Notes under the pieces: model-generated
What the model was told of the DNA's origin: nothing
What the model saw: only the letters and a program-made list of their open reading frames with translations
Database searches by the model: none
Part shown: in pieces, positions 44,815 to 52,449 of the stretch
Position numbering within the stretch: position 1 is the first letter of the stretch
Layout: each line of letters begins with the position of its first letter
Position numbers and translations under genes: made by a program
Assembly (NCBI GenBank): GCA_045616685.1
Contig: JAZLHF010000008.1
Coordinates: 1-64,000, forward strand
Origin: UBA1764 sp045616685
GTDB taxonomy: Bacteria; Bacillota; Clostridia; Peptostreptococcales; Anaerovoracaceae
Direction: 5' to 3'
Length of the DNA: 64,000 bases

Positions 44815-44849
44815 TTCAAAATTATTAAAATAAGTATTAAAATGTAGTA
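44815..44849 (+). promoter_or_regulatory. ruvX promoter, leaderless
   Basis: -35 TTCAAA (44815-44820), 17-base spacer, -10 TAAAAT (44838-44843), then GTAGTA and the ATG at 44850. The -10 to ATG spacing is again 6 bases. Here the -10 is not extended, but a -35 is recognisable. Confidence 0.5.
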
Positions 44850-45323
44850 ATGAATAGAATTTTAGGTCTTGATATAGGTGATAAAACGATTGGAGTGGCG
44901 GTTTCAGATCCACTATTTATCACAGCTCAAGGGGTAACCACAATTGAAAGAATAGGGGCCCGAAAGGATTGTGATAAAGTTATAGAGTATATAAAGCAAT
45001 ATAACGCCGAAATTGTTGTATGTGGCTTACCATTAATGCTTGATGGTACGGATTCACCACAAACAGTAAAAGTCCGTGATTTTGCCAGATTACTTAGCAA
45101 TAAAATGATGGCAAGTAGTCTTAAAACCAAACTTGAATTCATGGACGAAAGGTTTACAACCAAGATAGCAGAAGATATTATGATGCAGACCGGAATGAAA
45201 CGTAAAGAGAGAAAAGAATACGTTGATAAGCAAGCTGCCATGATAATTCTTCAATCATATATGGACAAAATAAAATTTGCCCAAAATATAAATAAAAAAG
45301 GAGGGGAACAGGACAATGGATGA
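44850..45323 (+). CDS. ruvX: RuvX/YqgF Holliday-junction resolvase-like protein
   Basis: RNase H-fold protein (157 residues) with GLDIGDKTIGVAVSDP (residues 5-20), VVCGLPLMLDGTDSPQ and DERFTT, the family blocks. In E. coli YqgF acts in 16S rRNA 5'-end processing. In Bacillota it usually lies between ireB and other alaS-linked genes; here alaS-ireB is on the other strand 7 kb away and ruvX has moved beside mutL. No SD site. Confidence 0.94.
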   Translation: MNRILGLDIGDKTIGVAVSDPLFITAQGVTTIERIGARKDCDKVIEYIKQYNAEIVVCGLPLMLDGTDSPQTVKVRDFARLLSNKMMASSLKTKLEFMDERFTTKIAEDIMMQTGMKRKERKEYVDKQAAMIILQSYMDKIKFAQNINKKGGEQDNG

Positions 45324-45786
45324 AAAAGAAAAATCTAAGATGCCTGAATGGCTTAAAGACAAGAAAAAGCAATTCATTATTATAATTGTCATTATTGCCA
45401 TACTTGCATCAGGGGTTGTGAAATTTATCCTTGCTAGTGCAATTTCAAATAAAATCTATAGTAAGGTAATGGGTTATAATAACCAATCTTCAGTATCAGT
45501 TTTTGATAAGCTTATTTCTCAACTAAATAATCCTAAGCTATCTGGACCATATATGAACGATAATGCTGATGAAGTTCTTATTTTCAATGAGGATGGAACT
45601 TTGGATTATGTAGCATCAGGATTTAAAGAATCAGGAGAATGGTCGATTAACGATAATATTTTAACGTTAACTATTGCCGGAAATCTTATGGAATTCGAAA
45701 TTGTAACAAATGAAGAAGATATTCTAGAATTAACAAACGGACTTACTACTTATAGTTTCACAAAACTTTTAAATTTTGATTATTAA
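45316..45786 (+). CDS. Single-pass membrane protein of unknown function
   Basis: Not recognised. A charged N-terminus (MDEKEKSKMPEWLKDKKKQ) precedes one transmembrane helix (about 20-43). A beta-rich extracytoplasmic domain of about 90 residues follows, with VLIFNEDGTLDYVASG and GEWSINDNILTLTIAG, a pattern common in small lipocalin-like or DUF-type 'GxWxxxxxxLxLT' domains. Strong GGAGGGG site. It overlaps ruvX by 8 bases and precedes a DUF975 membrane protein. Confidence 0.75.
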   Translation: MDEKEKSKMPEWLKDKKKQFIIIIVIIAILASGVVKFILASAISNKIYSKVMGYNNQSSVSVFDKLISQLNNPKLSGPYMNDNADEVLIFNEDGTLDYVASGFKESGEWSINDNILTLTIAGNLMEFEIVTNEEDILELTNGLTTYSFTKLLNFDY

Positions 45787-45803
45787 TATGGAGGAAAAAT
45801 AAA

Positions 45804-46520
45804 ATGTCAAATTCAGCAATTAAAAAGACTGCAAAAGCTAATATGAAGCTACAGTGGGGCGCATCACTTGTAGCATTAATCATTTACAGTGCATTAATTT
45901 CAGTCGCAACTATTATTCCTGTTATAGGAAATATTATTGTTATCGGACCTTTAACGTTTGGCTTATTATTTATATATTATAATGCTTCAAAAGGTGAGAA
46001 GATTGATTTATGGAACTTATTTAAAGGCTTTGAAACAAGCTTTGGAGATACATTCTTAGCAGAGCTCTTAGTTACAATTTATACAGTTCTTTGGACATTA
46101 TTATTCATAATTCCTGGAATAATTAAGTCATATGCATATTCCATGACAATTTATCTTCAGGTTAGAGAGCCGGGTCTTGGTGCTCAAGATGCTATTAAAA
46201 AGAGCATAGAATATATGAAAGGGTACAAGATGAAGAAATTCCTATTAGATCTCTCATTCTTAGGTTGGGATATTCTTGAGGTTTTGACTTTTGGAATTCT
46301 TATGATTTATGTTGAGCCTTGGAAGATGCATGCTAAGACTGAATTCTTTAACCAAGTTTATGATGAACACAATTTTGTAGAACCAGTTGAAGAAAGTGTA
46401 AAATTTGAAACATCTGAACCACTTAAGGTTGATTCAAAATTTGTAGTTGAAGATGTAACTCAGCCAGTTGATAAAAATGCGACTGAAAAACAGACGGAAG
46501 AGTGGTCATCACAGAGATAG
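45804..46520 (+). CDS. DUF975 family membrane protein
   Basis: Multi-pass membrane protein of 238 residues. The N-terminal IKKTAKANMKLQWGASLVAL and about four to five hydrophobic segments fit DUF975. A polar acidic tail (about 190-238) follows PWKMHAKTEFF. The function of DUF975 is unknown. It may share the transcript of ruvX and the preceding gene. The ribosome site TGGAGG is strong. A shared terminator separates it from the convergent GIY-YIG gene. Confidence 0.85.
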   Translation: MSNSAIKKTAKANMKLQWGASLVALIIYSALISVATIIPVIGNIIVIGPLTFGLLFIYYNASKGEKIDLWNLFKGFETSFGDTFLAELLVTIYTVLWTLLFIIPGIIKSYAYSMTIYLQVREPGLGAQDAIKKSIEYMKGYKMKKFLLDLSFLGWDILEVLTFGILMIYVEPWKMHAKTEFFNQVYDEHNFVEPVEESVKFETSEPLKVDSKFVVEDVTQPVDKNATEKQTEEWSSQR

Positions 46521-46572
46521 ATAACTATTCCTAAAATATAAATTTTGGGAACAATTAGCACTACTAAATAAG

Positions 46573-46617
46573 AAAGCGCCCCGAGCCATCGTTTTAAGCT
46601 TTGGGCGCCTTTTTCTT
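46573..46617 (+). terminator. Bidirectional terminator between convergent genes
   Basis: Stem GCGCCC / GGGCGC, with partial pairing inside a long loop and CCTTTTTCTT on the + strand. On the - strand the tail is TTTCTTATTT. It serves the DUF975 gene and the GIY-YIG gene. Confidence 0.75.
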
Positions 46618-46870
46618 ATCTATTAATCAATTGCAGTTTTTTATTATGACTTAATTTTTTAATCTCATATTCTCTTTTACTTGCATCAGATCTATTCCTA
46701 AAAATTTCGGTATATATAATCTTAATTGGTTTATGCGCCTTTGTATATTTGGCACCGAGTTTTCCACAAGTATGTTCTTTAAGTCTTCTTTCAGGATTTG
46801 TGCTTATTCCTGTGTATAAACTCCCATCCTCACATTCAATAATATATAAATAGTAATTATTTTCATCCAT
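46616..46870 (-). CDS. GIY-YIG nuclease family protein (UPF0213)
   Basis: An 84-residue single-domain GIY-YIG protein. YLYIIECEDGSLYTGIST supplies the motif pair (YII...YTG), RRLKEH gives the conserved Arg/His region, and SKREYEIKKL gives the catalytic Glu. Members are of the YhbQ/YazA type, with an uncertain role in DNA repair. No SD is seen; a possible -10 TATAAA (46879-46884) lies 8 bases upstream of the ATG. Confidence 0.92.
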   Translation of the reverse strand: MDENNYYLYIIECEDGSLYTGISTNPERRLKEHTCGKLGAKYTKAHKPIKIIYTEIFRNRSDASKREYEIKKLSHNKKLQLINR

Positions 46871-46914
46871 AATATTACTTTATATCCTATATTTATGAAA
46901 AATATGTTATAAAA

Positions 46915-47003
46915 TGATATAATTATTGCCAGTTCTGGAAACCATTGAAATTTCAACGGTTTTAAGCCAAGGCCAAAAATCGCCGATTTAAGCGATTTTT
47001 TTT
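46915..47003 (+). ncRNA. Candidate small RNA with promoter and terminator
   Basis: An extended -10 TGA-TATAAT (-10 at 46918-46923) would start a transcript near 46930. It runs about 74 bases through an imperfect hairpin (AACC-TTGAAATTTCAA-GGTT, about 46939-46965) into a strong terminator. That terminator has stem AAAAATCGC (46975-46983) and GCGATTTTT (46992-47000) with further Ts to 47003. No open reading frame fits and I recognise no Rfam family. Without a promoter test it could also be remnant DNA. Confidence 0.45.
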
Positions 47004-47280
47004 GCTTGGTCGATAAATTATACCTCAAAAAAACGGGCTATTTTCGCTATTTTTCAAGATATATGTACAAATTATTGCACATAAAAAGTTTAAAAATTCC
47101 ACTCATCTTTTTAATGAAAAGTCAATATGATTTATGAATTTTTTTTAAAAAATATTAGATTTTTTATAAATACTTCAATTTAATTCGGCTTGCAAATCAT
47201 TCTGTAGCTAACTTTTCCACAGAACTTAGATTAAAACAGTGAATTACATTTTAGTTATTAAATTATTATTGCCCAAAAAT

Positions 47281-47320
47281 TTAAAAAATTACGGCAAAAA
47301 CTAACGGTTAACCGTAATTT
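47281..47320 (-). terminator. Intrinsic terminator after arginase
   Basis: On the - strand, stem AAATTACGG / CCGTAATTT followed by TTTAAATTTTT. The loop includes the palindrome ACGGTTAACCGT. Confidence 0.65.
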
Positions 47321-47343
47321 AATACTGTTAATTCTACTATATT

Positions 47344-48234
47344 CTAATAATTAATAACGCCTAGACAAGTTAGAATTAATTCTGTAGCGAGAATTCCTGT
47401 TTGGTTGCGATTATCTAATAATGGATTCACTTCAACCAAGTCCATGGAAACTAATTTATTAGATTTTGCTATTTGCTCGCATGCTATAAATGACTCACGT
47501 TGAGTTAAACCATTTGGAACTGGAGTTCCAACACCTGGAGCTTCGGTTGGATCAATGGCATCTACATCAAAACTTAAATGTAAACCATTTGTTCTTTCGG
47601 TGGCGATTCTTATAGCTTGTTGCATTACTTCTGCCATTCCTAATGTATGGACATCGGATATGGTAAAAATTGTAACCCCAGAATTCTTAAGCTTAATCTT
47701 TTCTTCAGGATCTAAATTACGCGCCCCAATTATAACAACATTTTGAGGATTAACACGTTTATCAGTAAAATCAACCATGCAGTCTGGGCCTAAACCGCAT
47801 ACTGCTGATAATGGCATCCCATGCAAATTTCCTGTAGGGGTAATTTTTTCGTCATTAAAATCTCCGTGAGCATCAATCCAAATTATGCCTATATCATTGA
47901 AATTTTCAATGGAAGCTGATACTGAACCTGCAGCAATACAGTGATCCCCTCCCAAAATAATAGGGAAATCGCCCTTTTTATGGCTTAAATCAACAAAACT
48001 GAATAATTTATCATTGGCATCATTTATTTCTTTAGAATAGCGCATTTTAGGGTTTCCTTCCCCATGTTCAACAGAAGGAACAATATCACCCATATCAACT
48101 ACTTCATAACCAAGATCTTTTATTCTATGCAAAAGACCTGCGTGTCTAATTGCAGAAGGCCCCATATCAACGCCTTTGCGAACAGCACCCAAGTCCATTT
48201 GTACACCAATTATACTAATTTTTTTGGAAATCAT
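47344..48234 (-). CDS. rocF: Arginase
   Basis: Binuclear manganese hydrolase converting arginine to ornithine and urea. Ligand motifs LGGDHCIAAGS (about 98-108), WIDAHGDFND (about 123-132) and SFDVDAIDPTEAPGVGTP (about 227-244) are intact, and the second half keeps the Bacillus-type GGLT-like loop as NGLTQRES. The 296 residues match RocF. It is a single-gene unit with a palindromic operator at its promoter. With argR in the same window, arginine control is plausible, but the operator here is a different sequence from the argR palindrome. Agmatinase is the main alternative; the N-terminus favours arginase. Confidence 0.92.
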   Translation of the reverse strand: MISKKISIIGVQMDLGAVRKGVDMGPSAIRHAGLLHRIKDLGYEVVDMGDIVPSVEHGEGNPKMRYSKEINDANDKLFSFVDLSHKKGDFPIILGGDHCIAAGSVSASIENFNDIGIIWIDAHGDFNDEKITPTGNLHGMPLSAVCGLGPDCMVDFTDKRVNPQNVVIIGARNLDPEEKIKLKNSGVTIFTISDVHTLGMAEVMQQAIRIATERTNGLHLSFDVDAIDPTEAPGVGTPVPNGLTQRESFIACEQIAKSNKLVSMDLVEVNPLLDNRNQTGILATELILTCLGVINY

Positions 48235-48264
48235 GTGTTATTACCTCAATAACACATTATACCA
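48234..48264 (-). promoter_or_regulatory. Arginase promoter with 9-5-9 inverted repeat
   Basis: On the - strand an extended -10 TGG-TATAAT (-10 at 48256-48261) runs into the perfect inverted repeat TGTGTTATT-GAGGT-AATAACACA (48234-48256). The repeat covers the predicted start site and SD (GAGG in its centre) and touches the ATG. It is a likely repressor operator, or an RNA hairpin hiding the ribosome site. Confidence 0.6.
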
Positions 48265-48268
48265 TAAA

Positions 48269-48577
48269 TTATAAGGTTTCAGGTATAGATATATATTGTC
48301 CAGCTTGAAGTGTACTGGCAGAAACATTATTAATTTGCTGAATTTCAAATATAACCCTACGACAATCAACATTTTGAGGTCCATATTGCTGAGCTAAGCT
48401 CCAAAGTGTATCTCCAGATTGAACCTGAACCGTCTTATAATTACGAACATCTGAACCAGCAGCTGATCCAAAACCAAAGGCAGCACTTATGCCGAAAGCA
48501 GCGATAAGCATAAATACTGTTAAAAAAGTTATAAATCTAAATTTGTTAGATATTCTATATGTCCTCTTTGTGTTCAT
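48269..48577 (-). CDS. LysM-domain membrane protein, YneA-like cell-division inhibitor
   Basis: A 102-residue protein with a basic N-terminus (MNTKRTYRISNK), one transmembrane segment (about 16-36) and a C-terminal LysM domain (about 48-100, VQSGDTLWSLAQQYG ... LQAGQYISIP). Architecture and size match Bacillus YneA, the SOS-induced division suppressor that acts in the septal envelope. The ATG at 48577 is chosen because GAGGTGA sits just before it. Three LexA-like boxes cover its promoter, which supports an SOS role. Direct proof of division inhibition is lacking, and YneA is poorly conserved in sequence. Confidence 0.82.
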   Translation of the reverse strand: MNTKRTYRISNKFRFITFLTVFMLIAAFGISAAFGFGSAAGSDVRNYKTVQVQSGDTLWSLAQQYGPQNVDCRRVIFEIQQINNVSASTLQAGQYISIPETL

Positions 48578-48593
48578 CGTTTTCACCTCGCAG

Positions 48594-48664
48594 AAACAAT
48601 TGTTCTTTATCAGTATATTATCAGAACAATTGTTTACTGTCAATAGTTTTTAGAACAATTGTTC
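48594..48664 (-). promoter_or_regulatory. SOS promoter with three LexA-like boxes
   Basis: On the - strand: -35 TTGACA (48638-48643), 17-base spacer, -10 TAATAT (48615-48620). Boxes: GAACAATTGTTC (48653-48664, perfect palindrome), GAACAATTGTTT (48624-48635, inside the spacer), and AAACAATTGTTC (48594-48605, near the start site). They repeat every 29-30 bases. The form GAAC-N4-GTTC is the core of the Bacillota LexA (DinR) site. Confidence 0.85.
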
Positions 48665-48679
48665 AGAATGTTTTTACTA

Positions 48680-48716
48680 ATAAAAAATAGGTAATGTTTT
48701 GTCTACACTACCTATT
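48680..48716 (-). terminator. Intrinsic terminator after miaA
   Basis: On the - strand, stem AATAGGTA / TACCTATT followed by TTTTATT, between the miaA operon and the LysM gene. Confidence 0.75.
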
Positions 48717-48759
48717 ATATAAACATGCATATACATAAATCTGTACAGTTAAAGACGGT

Positions 48760-49662
48760 TTATGATAACTTATTTTCAATATATTTTTTTAATTTTTCGT
48801 AGCTATCCCCATCTAAATCAAACCATTTAGCTAATTCACCATATTTCTTGAACCAAGTAATTTGCCTTTTTGCATAATGTCTTGTATTTAATTTAATGTT
48901 TTCGATTCCTTTCTCTAATGGCAAATCTTCCATTAGCTCTTTGTACCCTATCCCTTTCATGGCTATATCATTTTTTGTAAAGCCCATATTTATAAGGTTT
49001 TTAACCTCTTCAACTAATCCCGACTCGATTAATTTATCAACACGTAAATCTATTCTCTTGTAAAGAGTTTCACGGGTTCTTGTCAGTACGCAGACTATTG
49101 GTTCATAATCTTCTGTAATTTTTTTCATTTCAGAGAATTCAGCCAACGAATCTTCGCCTTTTTCAAGTCTTTCAATATATCTTGCTATACGCTTAATATT
49201 GTTCATATCAGACTTGTTTCCTGCAGTTGGATCTAATTCACGCAGTCTATCAAAAAGTTGCTCAGGGGTCTGATATTTTGCTATTAAAGCATCTCTATAA
49301 GCAGGATCTCCTTCCGGAGCTGAAAAGTCCATATCATAAATTAATGAATTTAAATATAAACCAGTTCCACCACATACAATTGCTAGCTTTCCTCTGGAAA
49401 TAATATCATCAATGTATTTCTTCGCAAGCTTCTGATAATCTGAAACATTGAATGGATTTCTAGGATCTATTTCGTCTATTAACCAATGTTTAGCCATTGC
49501 TTGCTCTTCTTTAGTAGGTTTTGCAGATCCAATGTCCATATATTTATAAATTTGCATAGAATCAGCTGAAATGATTTCACCGTTTAAATCTTGAGCAAGT
49601 TTAATAGCATATTCAGTTTTTCCTGTTGCAGTTGGACCTGCAATAAAAACAACTTTTTTCAT
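48760..49662 (-). CDS. miaA: tRNA dimethylallyltransferase MiaA
   Basis: MiaA transfers the dimethylallyl group to A37 of tRNAs reading UNN codons. The P-loop GPTATGKTEYA (residues 9-19) is followed by GEIISADSMQIYKYMDIGSA (positions about 29-48), GGTGLYLNSLI and the C-terminal RHYAKRQITWFKK. Length 300 is usual. It is 3 bases after the PLP-enzyme gene, so it is the last gene of a three-gene unit. mutL, its usual neighbour, lies 4 kb away on the other strand. Confidence 0.96.
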   Translation of the reverse strand: MKKVVFIAGPTATGKTEYAIKLAQDLNGEIISADSMQIYKYMDIGSAKPTKEEQAMAKHWLIDEIDPRNPFNVSDYQKLAKKYIDDIISRGKLAIVCGGTGLYLNSLIYDMDFSAPEGDPAYRDALIAKYQTPEQLFDRLRELDPTAGNKSDMNNIKRIARYIERLEKGEDSLAEFSEMKKITEDYEPIVCVLTRTRETLYKRIDLRVDKLIESGLVEEVKNLINMGFTKNDIAMKGIGYKELMEDLPLEKGIENIKLNTRHYAKRQITWFKKYGELAKWFDLDGDSYEKLKKYIENKLS

Positions 49663-49665
49663 TAA

Positions 49666-50955
49666 CTATTTAATTAATCCCTTATCTTTCATTTGTTGAA
49701 CGGCTTTTATTACACCAAATTTGCTGTGTTCGTAAGTAATTCCTCCTTGGAAGAAAACATTATAAGGTTCTCTCATAGGAGCATCGGCGCTAAGTTCTAT
49801 TGATGAGCCACCGACAAATGCACCCGCAGCCATGATTACTTTGTCAGTATAACCAGGCATATCCCATGGGATTGGTGTTACATAAGCATCGATTGGAGCC
49901 GCAGCCTGGACTCCTTCACAAAATGCACATACAGCTTCAGGACTGCCGAGTTTAATAGCTTCTACAATATCATTTCTTGGATCATTTGGCCCAGGACAAA
50001 CTTCATATCCTAAATCTGAAAATACTTTTGCGCAAAGTGCCGCTCCTTTAATTGCTCCATTTGTTACCCTTGGAGCAAGAAATAATCCTTGGAACATTGT
50101 TCTGCTTTGGCCAAATGTAAGTCCACATTCTCCACCAATACCAGGGCAAATTACTCTATAAGAAACTTTATCAACTAATTCTTTTTTACCAACAATATAT
50201 CCGCCACTAAGAGCTAAACCTCCTCCAGGATTTTTAATAAGAGAACCTGCCATAATATCAGCGCCAACTTCAGTTGGCTCTTTAATATCAGTGAATTCGC
50301 CATAGCAATTATCAACCATACAAATAACATCAGGCTTAACTTCATGGCATGTTTTTGCCCATTCTTCGATTTGAGAAATGGTCATTGCGTTTCTAAAAAC
50401 ATATCCACGGGATCTCTGAAGCGCAACAACTTTAGTCTTAGGGCCGATAGCTTTTTTTACGCCTTCAATATCGACTTTATTGCCAGGGAGTAAATCAACC
50501 TGTTTGTAAGTTACGCCATATTCTCTTAATGATCCAACGGCATCGCCTTTGAGGCCTATAACCGTTTGCATTGTGTCGTAAGGATTACCATTACAATAAA
50601 TAAGTTCATCTCCAGATCTTAAAAGTCCAAGGTAAACCGATGCTAACGCATGGGTTCCATTTACAATCTGAGTTCTAACTAAACCAGCTTCAGCACCAAA
50701 AACGTTTGCAAATAACTGTTCTAAAGCAGTCCGTCCAATATCATCATAACCATAACCAGTATTCCATGCAAAATGCTGATCATTAATTCTGGCTTCCTGG
50801 AAGTAATGAAGAACCTTATACTGATTAAAAGTCATTATTTCATTTAGTTTTGAATATACGTTAGATAAGGAACTTTCTGCTTTTTCAACTTTATCAATTA
50901 TATCAGCATCAATGCCAAACTTTTCTTTTAACAAATTTAAAGTATCGTTAGTCAT
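49666..50955 (-). CDS. PLP-dependent enzyme, YnbB / 'aluminium resistance' family
   Basis: Fold-type I PLP enzyme of the methionine gamma-lyase-related YnbB family. The Schiff-base Lys lies in AGSLIKNPGGGLALSGG (about 236), the Asp of MVDNCYGEF fits the pyridine N contact, and YGYDDIGR and GGSSIELSADAP are family blocks. The substrate is unknown; the name 'aluminium resistance protein' is historical. Length 429 is typical. Pairing with miaA is common in Bacillota (hfq/ynbB/miaA region). It overlaps the recombinase gene by 8 bases. Confidence 0.9.
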   Translation of the reverse strand: MTNDTLNLLKEKFGIDADIIDKVEKAESSLSNVYSKLNEIMTFNQYKVLHYFQEARINDQHFAWNTGYGYDDIGRTALEQLFANVFGAEAGLVRTQIVNGTHALASVYLGLLRSGDELIYCNGNPYDTMQTVIGLKGDAVGSLREYGVTYKQVDLLPGNKVDIEGVKKAIGPKTKVVALQRSRGYVFRNAMTISQIEEWAKTCHEVKPDVICMVDNCYGEFTDIKEPTEVGADIMAGSLIKNPGGGLALSGGYIVGKKELVDKVSYRVICPGIGGECGLTFGQSRTMFQGLFLAPRVTNGAIKGAALCAKVFSDLGYEVCPGPNDPRNDIVEAIKLGSPEAVCAFCEGVQAAAPIDAYVTPIPWDMPGYTDKVIMAAGAFVGGSSIELSADAPMREPYNVFFQGGITYEHSKFGVIKAVQQMKDKGLIK

Positions 50956-52075
50956 CTTTCATTTTCTCCATATCTTCGCCCCACTCGAAGTTTTTAATCA
51001 ATTCGCGCTTTGTGTTTAGCTTATGCTGAGCGTAAAGTTGAGTGGTAGTAACGTTATCATGATCTAATAATTCCTGAACATCATAAATTGAATTGCCTCT
51101 GCCTATTAATGATGTTGCCGCAGTCGCTCTTAATTTATGAGGACTGTATCCATCTCTATGAGATGTTCCCATAGCAATAGCCGTATACTTCTTAACGATT
51201 TCTCGAATTTGTCTATCAGTAAGTCTAGAACCTCTAAGCGATAGAAGCAGCGCATCTTTGTGCTCAGGAGCCAGTTCTTCATCTTGCATACGTTCAAGAT
51301 TTACATAATCTGAAAAAGCATCAGCAATAGTATTATTTATAGGCATAATACTTTCTTTTCCTCTTTTTCTATAGATTTTAAACTCCCCGCGATCAAAGTT
51401 AAATGAAGTGACATTAAGCTGTTGCAACTCGGAAAGACGCAGTCCATATGTAACAAGCAATAGCAATATAAGTTTATCCCTAGCTTTTGTCTTTTCCCAA
51501 TAGCTCTTTTCATGTCCGGTTAACCCTTGCCCGGTGATAACAGCATCAAGCATTATCATAACTTCGTCATCTTGAAGAGCTTTGATTTCACGTTCCCCAG
51601 GTTTAGGCATCCTAATTGGATCGAAGCCATCTGTGATATTTTTATCTATGAAACCATCTCTGTATAAATATTTAAAGAGAACTGAACATGTGGATTTTTT
51701 ATGTGATAGTGCTGCATTCTGGTTAGTAAAGATTTCTTCTTTTTCTTCTTTCTTTACCGAATAACGTCTGCAGTAATCTATAAACATATTAATGTCCTGA
51801 GAACGTAATTGATTTAAATGTTCTGGTTTAATATCTTTAATCGTTTTAGCCTCAATGATATGTTCATTAATTAAGTAATTAAAGAAAAAACGAACCTCTC
51901 TAAGATAGGAAAATTTAGTCATCGGAAGTACACTACGATTTAAATACATATAAAAACCGCGGAGCCATCCAGGGAGTTCTTCTTTAATTTTGTCGCATTC
52001 GTATTCGACTTGATCGGTGCGCTCTACTACATTCTTAGGCTTATCTGTTTTATTGTGAACAACTACTTGTGTCAT
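50948..52075 (-). CDS. Tyrosine recombinase, XerC/D-like
   Basis: A 375-residue site-specific recombinase. The N-terminal SAM-like core-binding domain (about 35-150) precedes the catalytic domain with Arg I in TYGLRLSELQQ (about 211), the beta-hairpin Lys in KRGKES, HKLRATAAT (HxxR, about 315), LDHDNVTTTQLY with His and the nucleophile Tyr. The usual LGH box reads LDH. No att sites, excisionase or cargo genes flank it, and it is co-transcribed with ynbB-like and miaA genes. A resident Xer-type role is therefore likelier than a mobile element. Weak AGGA site upstream. Confidence 0.85.
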   Translation of the reverse strand: MTQVVVHNKTDKPKNVVERTDQVEYECDKIKEELPGWLRGFYMYLNRSVLPMTKFSYLREVRFFFNYLINEHIIEAKTIKDIKPEHLNQLRSQDINMFIDYCRRYSVKKEEKEEIFTNQNAALSHKKSTCSVLFKYLYRDGFIDKNITDGFDPIRMPKPGEREIKALQDDEVMIMLDAVITGQGLTGHEKSYWEKTKARDKLILLLLVTYGLRLSELQQLNVTSFNFDRGEFKIYRKRGKESIMPINNTIADAFSDYVNLERMQDEELAPEHKDALLLSLRGSRLTDRQIREIVKKYTAIAMGTSHRDGYSPHKLRATAATSLIGRGNSIYDVQELLDHDNVTTTQLYAQHKLNTKRELIKNFEWGEDMEKMKDD

Positions 52076-52103
52076 TAATTATTCCTAAAATTTTTACAAT
52101 ATC

Positions 52104-52132
52104 AAAAAATAAACGGCTACATTTGTAGCCGC
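52104..52132 (-). terminator. Intrinsic terminator after ireB
   Basis: On the - strand, stem CGGCTAC-AAAT-GTAGCCG followed by TTTATTTTTT. Confidence 0.88.
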
Positions 52133-52144
52133 TCATTTTACGGT

Positions 52145-52393
52145 TTATTTCTTCAGGAACTTTCTTAACAGTTCTTCAACTAAATCGTCTCTTTCTATAC
52201 GACGGATTAAGTTTCTAGCATTGTTATGTCCTGTAATATAGGAAGGGTCCCCAGACAAAATGTATCCTACCATCTGATCAATAGCGTTATAACCCTTTTC
52301 ATTAAGAGCATCATAAACCATGTTCAGAATTTCTTCAGTTGTATGTTCAACATTCTTGTCAGGACTTGTGAAAAGTATAGTATTTCTTTCCAT
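52145..52393 (-). CDS. ireB: IreB family regulatory phosphoprotein (DUF965)
   Basis: An 82-residue helical protein with ILNMVYDALNEKGYNAIDQ and GYILSGDPSYITGHNNAR, the DUF965 signature. In Enterococcus, IreB is phosphorylated by the PASTA kinase IreK and modulates cephalosporin resistance. Thr/Ser residues in the N-terminal part (FTSPDKNVEHTTEE) are candidate sites. GGAGGAG precedes the ATG. It follows alaS, the standard position, but ruvX, which usually comes next, has moved elsewhere. Confidence 0.93.
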   Translation of the reverse strand: MERNTILFTSPDKNVEHTTEEILNMVYDALNEKGYNAIDQMVGYILSGDPSYITGHNNARNLIRRIERDDLVEELLRKFLKK

Positions 52394-52449
52394 ATTGTCT
52401 CCTCCTTTATGACTTTATTATACCCCAATATATTGTGTTTGGCAATTTT

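Larger units (their letters stand above)
46871..47343. other. 473-base intergenic region, mostly AT-rich without a gene
   Basis: It contains the candidate small RNA at 46930-47003 (+) and the arginase terminator at 47281-47320 (-). The rest (about 47005-47280) is very AT-rich, has no open frame with a ribosome site, and shows no repeat or structure that I can support. Confidence 0.7.

Noticed and set aside
47213..47221. DnaA-box-like TTTTCCACA in the AT-rich gap
   Set aside because: A single imperfect box without others nearby and without dnaA/dnaN; not an origin.
47005..47280. Repeats or CRISPR-like array in the AT-rich intergenic stretch
   Set aside because: No repeated unit of useful length; only simple AT-rich sequence.
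50948..52075. Integrase as the mark of a prophage or integrative element
   Set aside because: Neighbours are core genes on both sides, no phage genes or att repeats are visible, and composition does not change.
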